Assembly (NCBI GenBank): GCA_019358945.1
Contig: JAHHIE010000008.1
Coordinates: 62,001-126,000, forward strand
From: Stenomitos rutilans HA7619-LM2
Lineage (GTDB): Bacteria > Cyanobacteriota > Cyanobacteriia > Leptolyngbyales > Leptolyngbyaceae
Length of the DNA: 64,000 nt
Reading direction: 5' to 3'
A program made the position numbers and the translations under genes. The notes under the pieces were generated by a model. The model saw only the letters and a program-made list of their open reading frames with translations, did not search any database and had not been told where the DNA came from. Positions 6,876-15,129 of the stretch are shown piece by piece (the first letter of the stretch is position 1; every line of letters starts with the position of its first letter).

Positions 6876-7323
6876 AAGCTCAATAACCGAATGGCTCTGT
6901 GGTCATCCTAACAAGCGTGATTTCCAGTAGCGCGATCGATCCCCTTCTGTGATGCGATCGCCCTAACGTTAGTGATATACGATTTCACTCTCCGGTAGTA
7001 GTGAGACCTTAAACCTTCTTAAGTTTTTTCGTTCCCACAAAGAGGTAGAGTCAAAGACGACTTCTTTAATCATTCCAACGTTTGCAGATGGACGTTGCTT
7101 GAGAGGTTGTTGGCACCATGAGCGCATTACTCTACGGTGCACCAACATAGTGGCTCGATGCCAACGCTCAAGCAGCGGTAAATATGTGTGAATCTTGGCG
7201 TGCGATCGTTCTATTCCTTTGCTGCTTGCTCATTGCTTTTGAGCGGTGTTGTCTTTCTGCGATGAAGGGAGTGTGAACCATTCACGCATGTTTCAGATGG
7301 CTTCTAAATCTGGCTAAAACCCT
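6876..7323. other. Gene-free stretch before pfkA
   Basis: About 450 bp with no convincing frame. It has three GCGATCG-type motifs near 6932, 6953 and 7201. At 6906-6974 there is a weak attC-like arrangement (TCCTAAC...GTTAGTG) that I do not accept as a site. The 7040-7180 part looks like decayed coding sequence, but I could not assign a family. Confidence 0.4.
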
Positions 7324-8406
7324 ATGGGAACTCCAAAAAGAATTGGCATTTTAACGAGTGGCGGCGACTGTGCGGGTCTCAATGCCGTTATTCGTGCGGT
7401 TGTGCATCACGCGGTCAATACCTACGGTTGGGACGTGTTTGGCATTCGTCAGGCAACGCAGGGATTAATGGTGCGTCCACCCCTGGCAAGTAGTCTCAGC
7501 CCTGATAAGGTAGACCCGTTTCTGACGGCGGGCGGCACGATGCTGGGCACCACCAACAAGGGCAACCCGTTTGCGTTTCCCATGCCAGATGGTAGCTTGC
7601 TCGATCGTTCTCATGAAATCATTGAAGGCTATCATCTACTCGGCTTAGATGCTCTCATTGGCATTGGCGGTGATGGCAGTCTGGCGATCTTACAGCGGCT
7701 GGCACAGCAGGGCAACCTGAATTTGGTAGGTATTCCCAAAACCATTGACAACGATGTGGGCGTTACCGAGCTTTCCATCGGCTTTGATACCGCCGTTAGC
7801 ATTGCCACAGAAGCGCTCGATCGTCTGCACTTTACCGCTGCCAGCCACAGTCGCGTCATGATTTTAGAGGTGATGGGGCGGGATGCGGGGCATATTGCCA
7901 TCAGTGCAGGCATTGCGGGTGGAGCCGATATCATCTTGATTCCCGAAATTCCCTACACTATTGATGGCATTTGTCAGGCGATTAAAAAACGACAGGAAGC
8001 GGGCAAAAACTACTGCCTGGTGATTGTGGCAGAAGCCGTTCGCACGGAAGCGGGTGAGTCGGTGACACTGGATTCTGATGTGGAGCAGTGTCGGCTTGGC
8101 GGGATTGGTCAATATCTCTCGAAGCAAATTTGTAGCCGCATTGATGCCGAAACACGCGTAACCGTTCTAGGGCATATTCAGCGTGGCGGCACCCCATCAC
8201 CACTCGATCGCCTCATTGGTGCAACGTTTGGTGTGGCTGCCGTCGATCTCATTGCTGAAGGGAAGTACGATCGCGTGGTGACCTGGCAGAATCGGCACGT
8301 CAGGAGTGTCTCCATCCGTGAAGCGATTTTGCACTATGCCGCTGTGAACCCTGAAGGTACGCTGGTGAAGACAGCGCGTGGATTGAATATTTATTTAGGA
8401 GATTAG
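7324..8406 (+). CDS. pfkA: 6-phosphofructokinase
   Basis: 360 residues, the usual bacterial length. It phosphorylates fructose-6-phosphate to fructose-1,6-bisphosphate in glycolysis. Motifs visible: ILTSGGDCAGLNA (phosphate binding), IGGDGS (115-119), PKTIDND (138-144) with the catalytic Asp, IGFDTA, MGRDAGHIA, and RGGTPSPLDR (fructose-6-phosphate binding). The Gly in GGDG is typical of ATP users, while the Lys in PKTIDND is typical of pyrophosphate-dependent and mixed group III enzymes. ATP use is likely but the phosphoryl donor is not settled by sequence. It stands alone on the plus strand with no operon partner. Confidence 0.95.
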   Translation: MGTPKRIGILTSGGDCAGLNAVIRAVVHHAVNTYGWDVFGIRQATQGLMVRPPLASSLSPDKVDPFLTAGGTMLGTTNKGNPFAFPMPDGSLLDRSHEIIEGYHLLGLDALIGIGGDGSLAILQRLAQQGNLNLVGIPKTIDNDVGVTELSIGFDTAVSIATEALDRLHFTAASHSRVMILEVMGRDAGHIAISAGIAGGADIILIPEIPYTIDGICQAIKKRQEAGKNYCLVIVAEAVRTEAGESVTLDSDVEQCRLGGIGQYLSKQICSRIDAETRVTVLGHIQRGGTPSPLDRLIGATFGVAAVDLIAEGKYDRVVTWQNRHVRSVSIREAILHYAAVNPEGTLVKTARGLNIYLGD

Positions 8407-8564
8407 CCAGAATGAAAGGCCAGGGGCGATCAACTCGCCCTCTGCCATCGATCGAGTAAGTTCATACAGCTCGATATGCAAGTGCGTTGTCAACATCCTA
8501 ATGCGCTCATTGCGGAACGACCTGTTGCTAAGACCGTAGGGTGGTAGAGCAAATTAGCGATTCA

Positions 8565-8851
8565 GTCACGTTAGTTACGGGTGCCAAAGGCGGACTTGGG
8601 TTTCATTGCTGAGTCAAGGCTTAATTGCACCGGCTGATCTGGAAAAGGCCCGTTCAGAGGTGGAAGTGAATTACTTTGGCGTGTTATCGACGTGCCGAGC
8701 CTTTGCATCCAGTTTGAAACAGCAGGGTGGTGGCGCAATTTTAAATGTGTCGTCGCTTTTGGGACGTGCGAATTTACCTTCCAAGCAGTCGCCTTCGAGC
8801 AAAGCCTCGATCGTTGACCAATGGATTGACTTTTTACCTGCGGCCGTGTAA
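8565..8851 (+). pseudogene. Short-chain dehydrogenase remnant with internal deletion
   Basis: From about 8565 one frame reads VTLVTGAKGGLG, the nucleotide-binding N-terminus (TGxxxGxG) of a short-chain dehydrogenase/reductase. Within a dozen codons the homology ends. A different frame then gives DLEKARSEVEVNYFGVLSTC and GGAILNVSSLLGRANLP, which in intact enzymes lies some 80 residues further on. The NNAG region, the catalytic YxxxK and the C-terminal half are missing. An internal deletion plus truncation is the simplest explanation. The protein would be non-functional. Confidence 0.7.
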
Positions 8852-9041
8852 ATTGCTTACATAGACACAGATCTAGCAGTAATCGGCAATTGAGATGGCA
8901 TTGGCGTACATCCAATAACCAGACTTAACGATCGAGCCTTGACAATCAGGTGCCAACTGATCGTGGTCAATTCGATCGCTCTCCCTACAGCCGTTGCTAC
9001 CGAGCCAGGGTCTTTGTCTTTATGTCATCTTTGAGGTCTCT

Positions 9042-9293
9042 ATGCCTAAGAATTTCTTGCTTTCTGCTAGCGAAGCATCTGACGTTGCCAGGGGTGCAAC
9101 AGCCAGGGAAGGAACACCTGAGCGGGAGTCTCTACGCCTGTTGCTGATTGGTTCACGTCATGGCGTGGTTGGTACCATTCAAACCCTACATCGCCTGCGG
9201 TTTGCCGAAGTAGGCGAGTGGAGTCCCCTTTTACCTGGCCCCAACCCTGGCGAGGTGATGAGCATTCTCACTCGGCTCATTACACTGTCTTAA
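9042..9293 (+). CDS. Small conserved cyanobacterial protein of unknown function
   Basis: 83 residues from the ATG at 9042, which follows TTGAGGTC; the frame is open further upstream with only a TTG. The C-terminal half, LLLIGSRHGVVGTIQTLHRL followed by RFAEVGEWSPLLPGPNPGEV and MSILTR, is a compact domain that I recall as a recurrent hypothetical in cyanobacterial genomes. No catalytic motif, signal or membrane segment is seen. The N-terminal 30 residues are variable and hydrophilic. It is flanked by a pseudogene and a long repeat protein, so context does not help. Confidence 0.65.
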   Translation: MPKNFLLSASEASDVARGATAREGTPERESLRLLLIGSRHGVVGTIQTLHRLRFAEVGEWSPLLPGPNPGEVMSILTRLITLS

Positions 9294-9523
9294 TCAACAC
9301 ATCCTCCGAAAGCGAGTTTAAGTACATTCATACAGATGTTTTGATGAGGAGAGCAGATCCGGGTGTTACCCATCGTTAGGCATAGCAGTCTTTTTCCACA
9401 AGATTGGGCACCTTTACCAAACCTTTAACTTAAGCAGGAAATGAATGCTTAACTTCAGGGTTCTTGCAGGCTAACAAATAAAAACGGTATAAACTAAGAC
9501 AACTAAGTTTTCTGGGCCGTCCA

Positions 9524-11662
9524 ATGTTCACCGATCGCGACTTGTACGCCTCTGACATTACCTCTTACACTGGTCAGTCCTCAGACCGCATACACCTAGC
9601 CCTCACGAAATTAGGCACGAGTCGATCGTTGCTTTCGGCGACTGGTAACGCTCTGGGAAGCTCACTGGCAAGCGCACTGACAAGCTCAAGTACGGCTCGT
9701 TCTAGTCTAGCCAGTGAGAATGTGGCTAGTGAGAGTATAGCGGCCACCTCTGAATCGCAATCATCTACGGCTGTTATAACGCTTTCTGTGCCGTCAACGG
9801 CACCTGCGCGACCCCTGAAGACCAGCGCAGATTTTAATCAAGATGGTCGGGCGGATTTGATCTGGCGCAATTATGCCACTGGGCAAAACACCATCTGGCT
9901 GATGGATGGGGCGACACGCCTGTCGAGCATTGCCCTGATGACCGTTAGCGATCTCAATTGGCGGGTTGAGGGCCTCAACGACTTCACAGGGGATGGTAAG
10001 ACAGATATCGTATGGCGCAACTATGCAACCGGACAGAATGCACTCTGGGTCATGGACGGCACCGTGCTGCGATCGAGCCTCTCTTTGCAAACAGTTAACG
10101 ACTTTAATTGGCAGATTCAAGGCACGGTGGATTTTACAGGCGACGACAAACCTGACCTGCTTTGGCGCAACTACGCCACTGGGGAAAATCTCGTTTGGGC
10201 GTTGAATGGCACAACCCTCAGCACCTACTTCTCCCTACCCACTGTCGCTGGCAGCAACCTGAAAATTAGAGCCGCAACAGACTTTGACCAGGACGGCAAG
10301 CCGGACATTCTTTGGCAAAACGACCTTTCAGGCGAAACCTTTATCTGGTCACTCAGCGGCACCACGATCGCCAGTACAACCTTTTTACCTGCCGCGACTG
10401 ATGCCAACTGGCAAATTCAGGGTGCAGTGGACAGCAACCGTGATGGCAAACCCGACTTAATTTGGCGCAACCTGGTCACTGGGCAGAACGCTGTCTGGTT
10501 GATGGATGGATTGAAAGACACAGGTAAACGGCTGGAGTTGCCAGGCGTCAGTGATGCTAACTGGCGCATTGAGCTACAGGACACGTACACGACAGCGAGT
10601 GCGATTAAGCTCAGTAACTTCTCTTTTAGTGGGCTGGAAGGCGATTCTGGAACGTTAACTGTGCGGCTCACGCAAGCACCGACCGCCAACGTAACCCTCA
10701 CCTTCTCGACCAGCAATGTTGTGGTCGTCGATGCCGATGGCACGGTCGCCAACGGCACACAAAACACGCTCACGTTTACCCCTCAAAACTGGCAAACGGC
10801 GCGTACAGTTTCGTTTATTGCGGAGAAGGATAATGTAAGTACCGATCGCTTGCTGGGCGATACCGTTCGCTACACGCTGAGCGGTGGCTTGACGGGTAGC
10901 GGCGTTTACGACCTGGGTAAAGTGACCAACACCTACGCACCAGACCCGACTCGGTTCAATATCGATCTCGATTTCCGTAATGATCCGCTTGGCTTTTGGA
11001 CAACCCAACATCGGGCGATCGCGCAAAAAGCCGCTGATGATTGGGCAACACAGATTGCCAATGAATGGACAGGTTTTCAACTCGACAACACGCTCGGCAA
11101 GTTAGACGCAAACTCCACCCGTCCCTACAGCTTCACGAGCAAACGCTACGTAGATGACCTCCTCATTTTCCTCAACCCGTATCAAGGTAACGCTGGCCTA
11201 GAAGCAGGCAACGGCGGCCCTGACTACCAGTTTGGGGGCTGGATTTCGTCTCCAGAATTAATGCCACGCGTTGGACAAGTTGCCCTCAATGCGGACAGTT
11301 TTTCTGACAGCAACGACCCCAACGGTTGGCTGCTATATCAGGTCGTAACCCATGAAATTGGGCATGTTCTCGGTTTGGTGGGGCTGAACTGGATTGGCTA
11401 TAACCTGGTCGATCGCGCCACCCCTCAGACAGCGGTGTTTAAGGGTGAGTATGCCAAAGCTGCCAATGGTGGAAACTACGTCGCACTGCAATCTCAGGAT
11501 GGAGCTAACCCGGTCACAGGTACCTATGACTACTCGCATCCTGCCGATCGGGTGCAGTCGATTATGTCCTATGGCTGGCTGTATCGCGTCTATGCTCCAA
11601 CCACCGTAGATTACGCCCTGCTTGCCGACAGTGGCTATCGTGTTTATGGATTTAACGCGTGA
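9524..11662 (+). CDS. VCBS/FG-GAP repeat protein with metzincin-like C-terminal domain
   Basis: 712 residues. Residues 1-100 are Ser/Thr/Ala-rich with no classical signal peptide. Five repeats of exactly 50 residues follow, with cores DFNQDGRADLIWRN, DFTGDGKTDIVWRN, DFTGDDKPDLLWRN, DFDQDGKPDILWQN and DSNRDGKPDLIWRN starting near residues 103, 153, 203, 253 and 303. These are calcium-binding beta-propeller-type repeats. Next comes a Calx-beta-like segment (LEGDSGTLTVRLTQAP) at 360-470. The end resembles a zinc metalloprotease: HEIGHVLG at 610-617 and a Met-turn-like SIMSYG near 680. The third metzincin ligand position (620) is Gly, not His or Asp, so activity is uncertain. It is probably extracellular, secreted by a type I-like route. 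Confidence 0.8.
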   Translation: MFTDRDLYASDITSYTGQSSDRIHLALTKLGTSRSLLSATGNALGSSLASALTSSSTARSSLASENVASESIAATSESQSSTAVITLSVPSTAPARPLKTSADFNQDGRADLIWRNYATGQNTIWLMDGATRLSSIALMTVSDLNWRVEGLNDFTGDGKTDIVWRNYATGQNALWVMDGTVLRSSLSLQTVNDFNWQIQGTVDFTGDDKPDLLWRNYATGENLVWALNGTTLSTYFSLPTVAGSNLKIRAATDFDQDGKPDILWQNDLSGETFIWSLSGTTIASTTFLPAATDANWQIQGAVDSNRDGKPDLIWRNLVTGQNAVWLMDGLKDTGKRLELPGVSDANWRIELQDTYTTASAIKLSNFSFSGLEGDSGTLTVRLTQAPTANVTLTFSTSNVVVVDADGTVANGTQNTLTFTPQNWQTARTVSFIAEKDNVSTDRLLGDTVRYTLSGGLTGSGVYDLGKVTNTYAPDPTRFNIDLDFRNDPLGFWTTQHRAIAQKAADDWATQIANEWTGFQLDNTLGKLDANSTRPYSFTSKRYVDDLLIFLNPYQGNAGLEAGNGGPDYQFGGWISSPELMPRVGQVALNADSFSDSNDPNGWLLYQVVTHEIGHVLGLVGLNWIGYNLVDRATPQTAVFKGEYAKAANGGNYVALQSQDGANPVTGTYDYSHPADRVQSIMSYGWLYRVYAPTTVDYALLADSGYRVYGFNA

Positions 11663-11722
11663 AGCCGTAGAGTAATGCTTTAGCCGCCTAGCGAATGTTT
11701 TGTCTGTTAGAACTTCTATCTG

Positions 11723-11771
11723 TCAGAAAATGAGTCTGTTAGAAGTGTTGTTTATCAGAAAATGAGTCTGT
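11723..11771. repeat. Short direct repeat between convergent genes
   Basis: TCAGAAAATGAGTCTGT occurs at 11723-11739 and again at 11755-11771, 32 bp apart. Related pieces (TCTGTTAGAA) lie around it. It lies in the 108-bp gap between two convergent genes and touches the stop of the kinase gene. No clear terminator hairpin is seen. Confidence 0.45.
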
Positions 11772-13519
11772 CAAAAGATGACGCGAGCCGTTTGGGTGGA
11801 AGCAGGCTGCACTGAATCGGTGTCAGGCTCTGGCTGTGCATTCGGCCGACCCCTATGAAAGAGATTGTCAGGCTCGTTCGTTTGCATGTGATGTGTTGCG
11901 CCATTTGATTCAGTCTGTGCCTCTAGAAGCGGCAGGTTCACTGTAAACGTGGCACCCTGATCAACGCCTGCACTTTCTGCATGGACAGTACCTTTATGCT
12001 GTTCGACCAAATGGCGGACGATCGCCAGCCCCAGTCCTAAGCCATTCTGGGGGCGGCTAGTCGTGCTGTCTGCCTGCCGAAAGCGATCGAATACATGAGG
12101 CAAAAACTCTGGACTAATGCCGCTGCCCGTATCGCTAATTTGAATTTGGGCGTAGCGGTTCTGAGGGGGTTGTCCGTTTTCGGGGGTTGGGGCTTCTAGC
12201 TGCGTCGCTGATAGCTGCACAGTCACCGTGCCAGCCTCAGGCGTAAATTTGATGGCATTGGAGAGCAGATTCCACACCACCTGCTGTAATCGGATGGAAT
12301 CGCCCCAAACCTGCCCCACCATTGGATCAAGCTCCGACTCTAGCTGAATACCTTTGACCTCTAGCATGGGACGCACAGACTCGATCGCCGCTTCAACCAC
12401 CGAGGACAGATTCAAGGCGTAGCATTTTAGCCGCAGTTTACCGCGCACAATTTGAGACACATCCAGAATGTCATCAATGAGTTGAGCCTGTGCCAAGGCG
12501 TTGCGTTCGATCGTTTCGAGGGCACGGGCGATCGTCTCTTCGTCGAGTTGGCGCGTGCGTAGCAGCCGAGACCAGCCCAGCATCGAGTTCAAAGGGGTTC
12601 GCAACTCATGGGATAGCACCGCCAAAAACTCATCTTTCATCTGGTTAGCCGCTTCGGCTTCGCGTCGGGCTGCCTGTTCTCGAAAAACCTGAGCACGCAC
12701 TTCCTCTGCTTGCCTGCGCTCTGTGAGGTCTTCAATGGTGCCCACGTAGCCAGTCAATTCGCACAGGTCAGAAAATAAGGGTGAGGAACGGGCATACACC
12801 CAGCGAACGGTACCGTCTCGATGTTGAAAGCGGTATTCGGTGGCAAAGGTAGACGCTTGCCCGCTGGTATAAGCCTGCCACTCGTGCAAGACGCGATCGC
12901 GATCATCCGGGTGAATGCGCTGTATCCAACCACTGCCGAGTCCTTCTGTCAGGCTAAAGTCTCCGATCGTCTGAAAGCAGGGATTGGTATAGGTGCAGGC
13001 ACCCGTTGTATCGTTCATAAAAATGCCCACAGGCGCATAGGCGCTGAGCGAACGAAACCGCTCTTCACTCTCGCCCAGTTCTGCATTGATGGCAGCAAGC
13101 TGGGTGGCCTGGGCCTTCACTGCTTCGGTTTTCTTAAATAAATCAACAAAGACCGTGACTTTAGAGGTCAAAATGCTGGTATCGATCGGCTTCAGCAAAT
13201 AATCAACCGCCCCAAGCGAATAGCCTTTGAACATCAACTGCTCACTGGTACTAAACGCTGTGAGAAAAATGATAGGAGTCTGGCGCGATCGCTCTCGGTT
13301 GCGGATCAGCGTTGCCGTTTCAAAGCCATCCATGTCTGGCATCTGCACATCCAGCAAGATGACCGCAAAATCCTGATTGAGTAGGCAGCGCAGCGCTTCT
13401 TGACCAGAGTTTGCCCTCACCAGGTTTTCACCTAAGTGACCGAGAGTGGCTTCCAGTGCCAACAGGTTTTCTGCGTGGTCATCCACCATTAGGATGTTGA
13501 CTTTAGACGGCAGCGTCAT
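11771..13519 (-). CDS. Response regulator-PAS-histidine kinase hybrid
   Basis: 582 residues from the ATG at 13519, four bases after the cheB stop; an upstream in-frame ATG would overlap cheB. Domain order is receiver (1-125, phosphoacceptor Asp57 in LLDVQMPDMDG, conserved Lys in LLKPID), coiled coil, PAS/PAC (170-290, IHPDDRDRVL and DGTVRWVYARSSP), HisKA (His304 in LSHELRTPLN), and HATPase with N box (NLLSNAIKF), DTGSGI and GLGLGLAI. It is soluble, with no membrane segment. A receiver at the N-terminus suggests that the upstream hybrid kinase, encoded in the same cluster, passes phosphate to it and so tunes its activity. The output partner is not encoded here. Confidence 0.92.
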   Translation of the reverse strand: MTLPSKVNILMVDDHAENLLALEATLGHLGENLVRANSGQEALRCLLNQDFAVILLDVQMPDMDGFETATLIRNRERSRQTPIIFLTAFSTSEQLMFKGYSLGAVDYLLKPIDTSILTSKVTVFVDLFKKTEAVKAQATQLAAINAELGESEERFRSLSAYAPVGIFMNDTTGACTYTNPCFQTIGDFSLTEGLGSGWIQRIHPDDRDRVLHEWQAYTSGQASTFATEYRFQHRDGTVRWVYARSSPLFSDLCELTGYVGTIEDLTERRQAEEVRAQVFREQAARREAEAANQMKDEFLAVLSHELRTPLNSMLGWSRLLRTRQLDEETIARALETIERNALAQAQLIDDILDVSQIVRGKLRLKCYALNLSSVVEAAIESVRPMLEVKGIQLESELDPMVGQVWGDSIRLQQVVWNLLSNAIKFTPEAGTVTVQLSATQLEAPTPENGQPPQNRYAQIQISDTGSGISPEFLPHVFDRFRQADSTTSRPQNGLGLGLAIVRHLVEQHKGTVHAESAGVDQGATFTVNLPLLEAQTESNGATHHMQTNEPDNLFHRGRPNAQPEPDTDSVQPASTQTARVIF

Positions 13520-13523
13520 AGCA

Positions 13524-14096
13524 TTAACTCCGGACACAGGACAACAAATGAACAAGATACGGTGCAATCTCTGGCAGCGGTAAAATGGCATCGACCGCTG
13601 TTTTGGCGATCGCAAGCTGAGGCATCATCCCGATTTCAGCCGTTACCGGATCTTGCACGATCGCCACGCCACCCTTCGCTTTAATACGTGCCAGTCCGTT
13701 CGTACCATCCCGATTGGCCCCTGTTAAAATAATGCCGATCACCCGTTTACCGTAGGTATCTGCGGCTGACTCAAACAGTACGTCGATCGAGGGCCGAGCA
13801 AAACACACAGGGTCATCCACTGACAGCGTGAGGTGCCCGCGTTCTACGAGCAAATGGTAGTCCGCTGGGGCAAGATACACATGCCCTGGCAGCAATTCGT
13901 CTTTATCTTCCGCTTCATGGATGGGTAGCGTTGTGTACTGCTGCATATAGCCACTCATGAGGGTGCCAGACTCTTTATGCCGATGTTGCACAATGGCGAT
14001 CGCCAGTGGAAACGGCGACTTCAGTGCTCCCAGTAATGCTTTTAGTGCCGAAAAGCCACCCAAAGACGTACCAATGACGACCAGTTCAAACGGCAT
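13524..14096 (-). CDS. cheB: CheB-type methylesterase without receiver domain
   Basis: 190 residues, only the catalytic domain. The catalytic triad is visible: Ser11 in VIGTSLGG, His38 in IVQHRH and Asp130 in GANRDGTNG. CheB removes methyl groups from glutamates, or deamidates glutamines, in chemoreceptors. Classical CheB carries an N-terminal receiver; here it is missing, as in the CheB-CheR-kinase modules found outside chemotaxis operons. The start overlaps the cheR stop (TGATG) and the next gene starts four bases after its own stop, so the three are translationally coupled. No chemoreceptor or cheA is in the window, so the substrate is unknown. Confidence 0.9.
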   Translation of the reverse strand: MPFELVVIGTSLGGFSALKALLGALKSPFPLAIAIVQHRHKESGTLMSGYMQQYTTLPIHEAEDKDELLPGHVYLAPADYHLLVERGHLTLSVDDPVCFARPSIDVLFESAADTYGKRVIGIILTGANRDGTNGLARIKAKGGVAIVQDPVTAEIGMMPQLAIAKTAVDAILPLPEIAPYLVHLLSCVRS

Positions 14097-14974
14097 CAGT
14101 TTAGCCTCCGGTAAAGCCGCTCGCCCTTCACGATTTCTTCGTAGTGCGGCTCATACGGCGACAGCTTGAGCGATTCTCGCCGCCCCAATCCTAAGACGCC
14201 AAACGAGCAGAGACTATCGTAAAACAGTTGATGCACCCGTTGCTGTAACGTGCGGTTGAAGTAGATCAACACATTACGGCAAAGGATCACGTTGAACTCA
14301 TTGAAGGAGCTATCCGTCGCAAGATTGTGCTGCGAAAAAACGATATTCTCCTTCAGAGAGGAGCGAAAAATCGCGTTCCCATAGCCCGCCGTATAGTATT
14401 CAGAAAACGATCGTAGCCCACCCGCCTTCAAATAAAGTTGGGTATATTCCTGCATTAGCTCGATCGGGTAAATGCCTTGCTTTGCCTTTTGCAGCACCAG
14501 CTCATTCGTGTCGGTCGCATAGAGGCGACACCGATGATACAACCCTTCTTCTTGCAACAAGATCGCCATTGAATAGACCTCTTGCCCAGTTGAGCAACCC
14601 GCATGCCAGATGCGAATAAATGGGTAGGTACGCAACAGCGGCACGACTTTTTCTCTAAAAGCTACAAAAAAGCTCGGATCACGAAACATTGACGTGACGT
14701 TGACCGTCAGCCCCAGAAGAAACCGCTCCAAACAAGCTGAATCGTGCAAAAGGCGGTCTTGTAGCGTTGAGATAGTAGGTAGTGCTTCTGCTGACAAGAT
14801 CTTGCGAATACGCCGCCTTAATGAGGATGGTGCGTAATCTCGGAAGTCGAAGCCGTAATAACGGTATACGCCCTCTAAAAGCAACTGCACCTCAATATCT
14901 TCTAAGTTGGAATTGGTTGCGTCAGAGTTGATCGGAGCCATGAGCTGAGAATAAGATGACCCCAGAGCTGTCAC
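14096..14974 (-). CDS. cheR: CheR-type protein-glutamate methyltransferase
   Basis: 292 residues. The N-terminal helical domain (GVYRYYGFDFRDYAPSSLRR) contacts the substrate. The SAM-binding domain has IWHAGCSTGQEVYSMAI, the acidic ATDTNELVL and the typical late motif NVILCRNVLIYF. CheR adds methyl groups from S-adenosylmethionine to receptor glutamates. An internal ATG at residue 12 is an alternative start. The gene lies between a large hybrid kinase and cheB on the same strand and overlaps cheB by one base. Pairing with a receiver-less CheB and kinases, without receptors, suggests a methylation-based control of kinase signalling rather than classical taxis; this is inference. Confidence 0.9.
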   Translation of the reverse strand: MTALGSSYSQLMAPINSDATNSNLEDIEVQLLLEGVYRYYGFDFRDYAPSSLRRRIRKILSAEALPTISTLQDRLLHDSACLERFLLGLTVNVTSMFRDPSFFVAFREKVVPLLRTYPFIRIWHAGCSTGQEVYSMAILLQEEGLYHRCRLYATDTNELVLQKAKQGIYPIELMQEYTQLYLKAGGLRSFSEYYTAGYGNAIFRSSLKENIVFSQHNLATDSSFNEFNVILCRNVLIYFNRTLQQRVHQLFYDSLCSFGVLGLGRRESLKLSPYEPHYEEIVKGERLYRRLN

Positions 14975-15129
14975 TTGCGAACTGCCACCTGCGATATATG
15001 ACCAGAGAGAGAATAGCCTATCGAACTTAGCAGGTTTCGCTCCTTTTTTAGCCCTACCTAAAGACAGAAGTGCTTAATGATTCAGTCGTAGAAAGATCTA
15101 GGTACTGATTAGGGGAAAGGGTGTTTGGG

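Noticed and set aside
6906-6974. Possible fourth attC-like site (TCCTAAC...GTTAGTG)
   Set aside because: Outer boxes match poorly and the inner complementarity comes mainly from self-complementary GCGATCG motifs. It lacks the CAGCGGCGG arms of the other three.
9374-9479. GTTAGGC at 9374 and GGCTAAC at 9469 as attC parts
   Set aside because: They occur in the wrong order for one site and have no inner arms; short matches are expected by chance.
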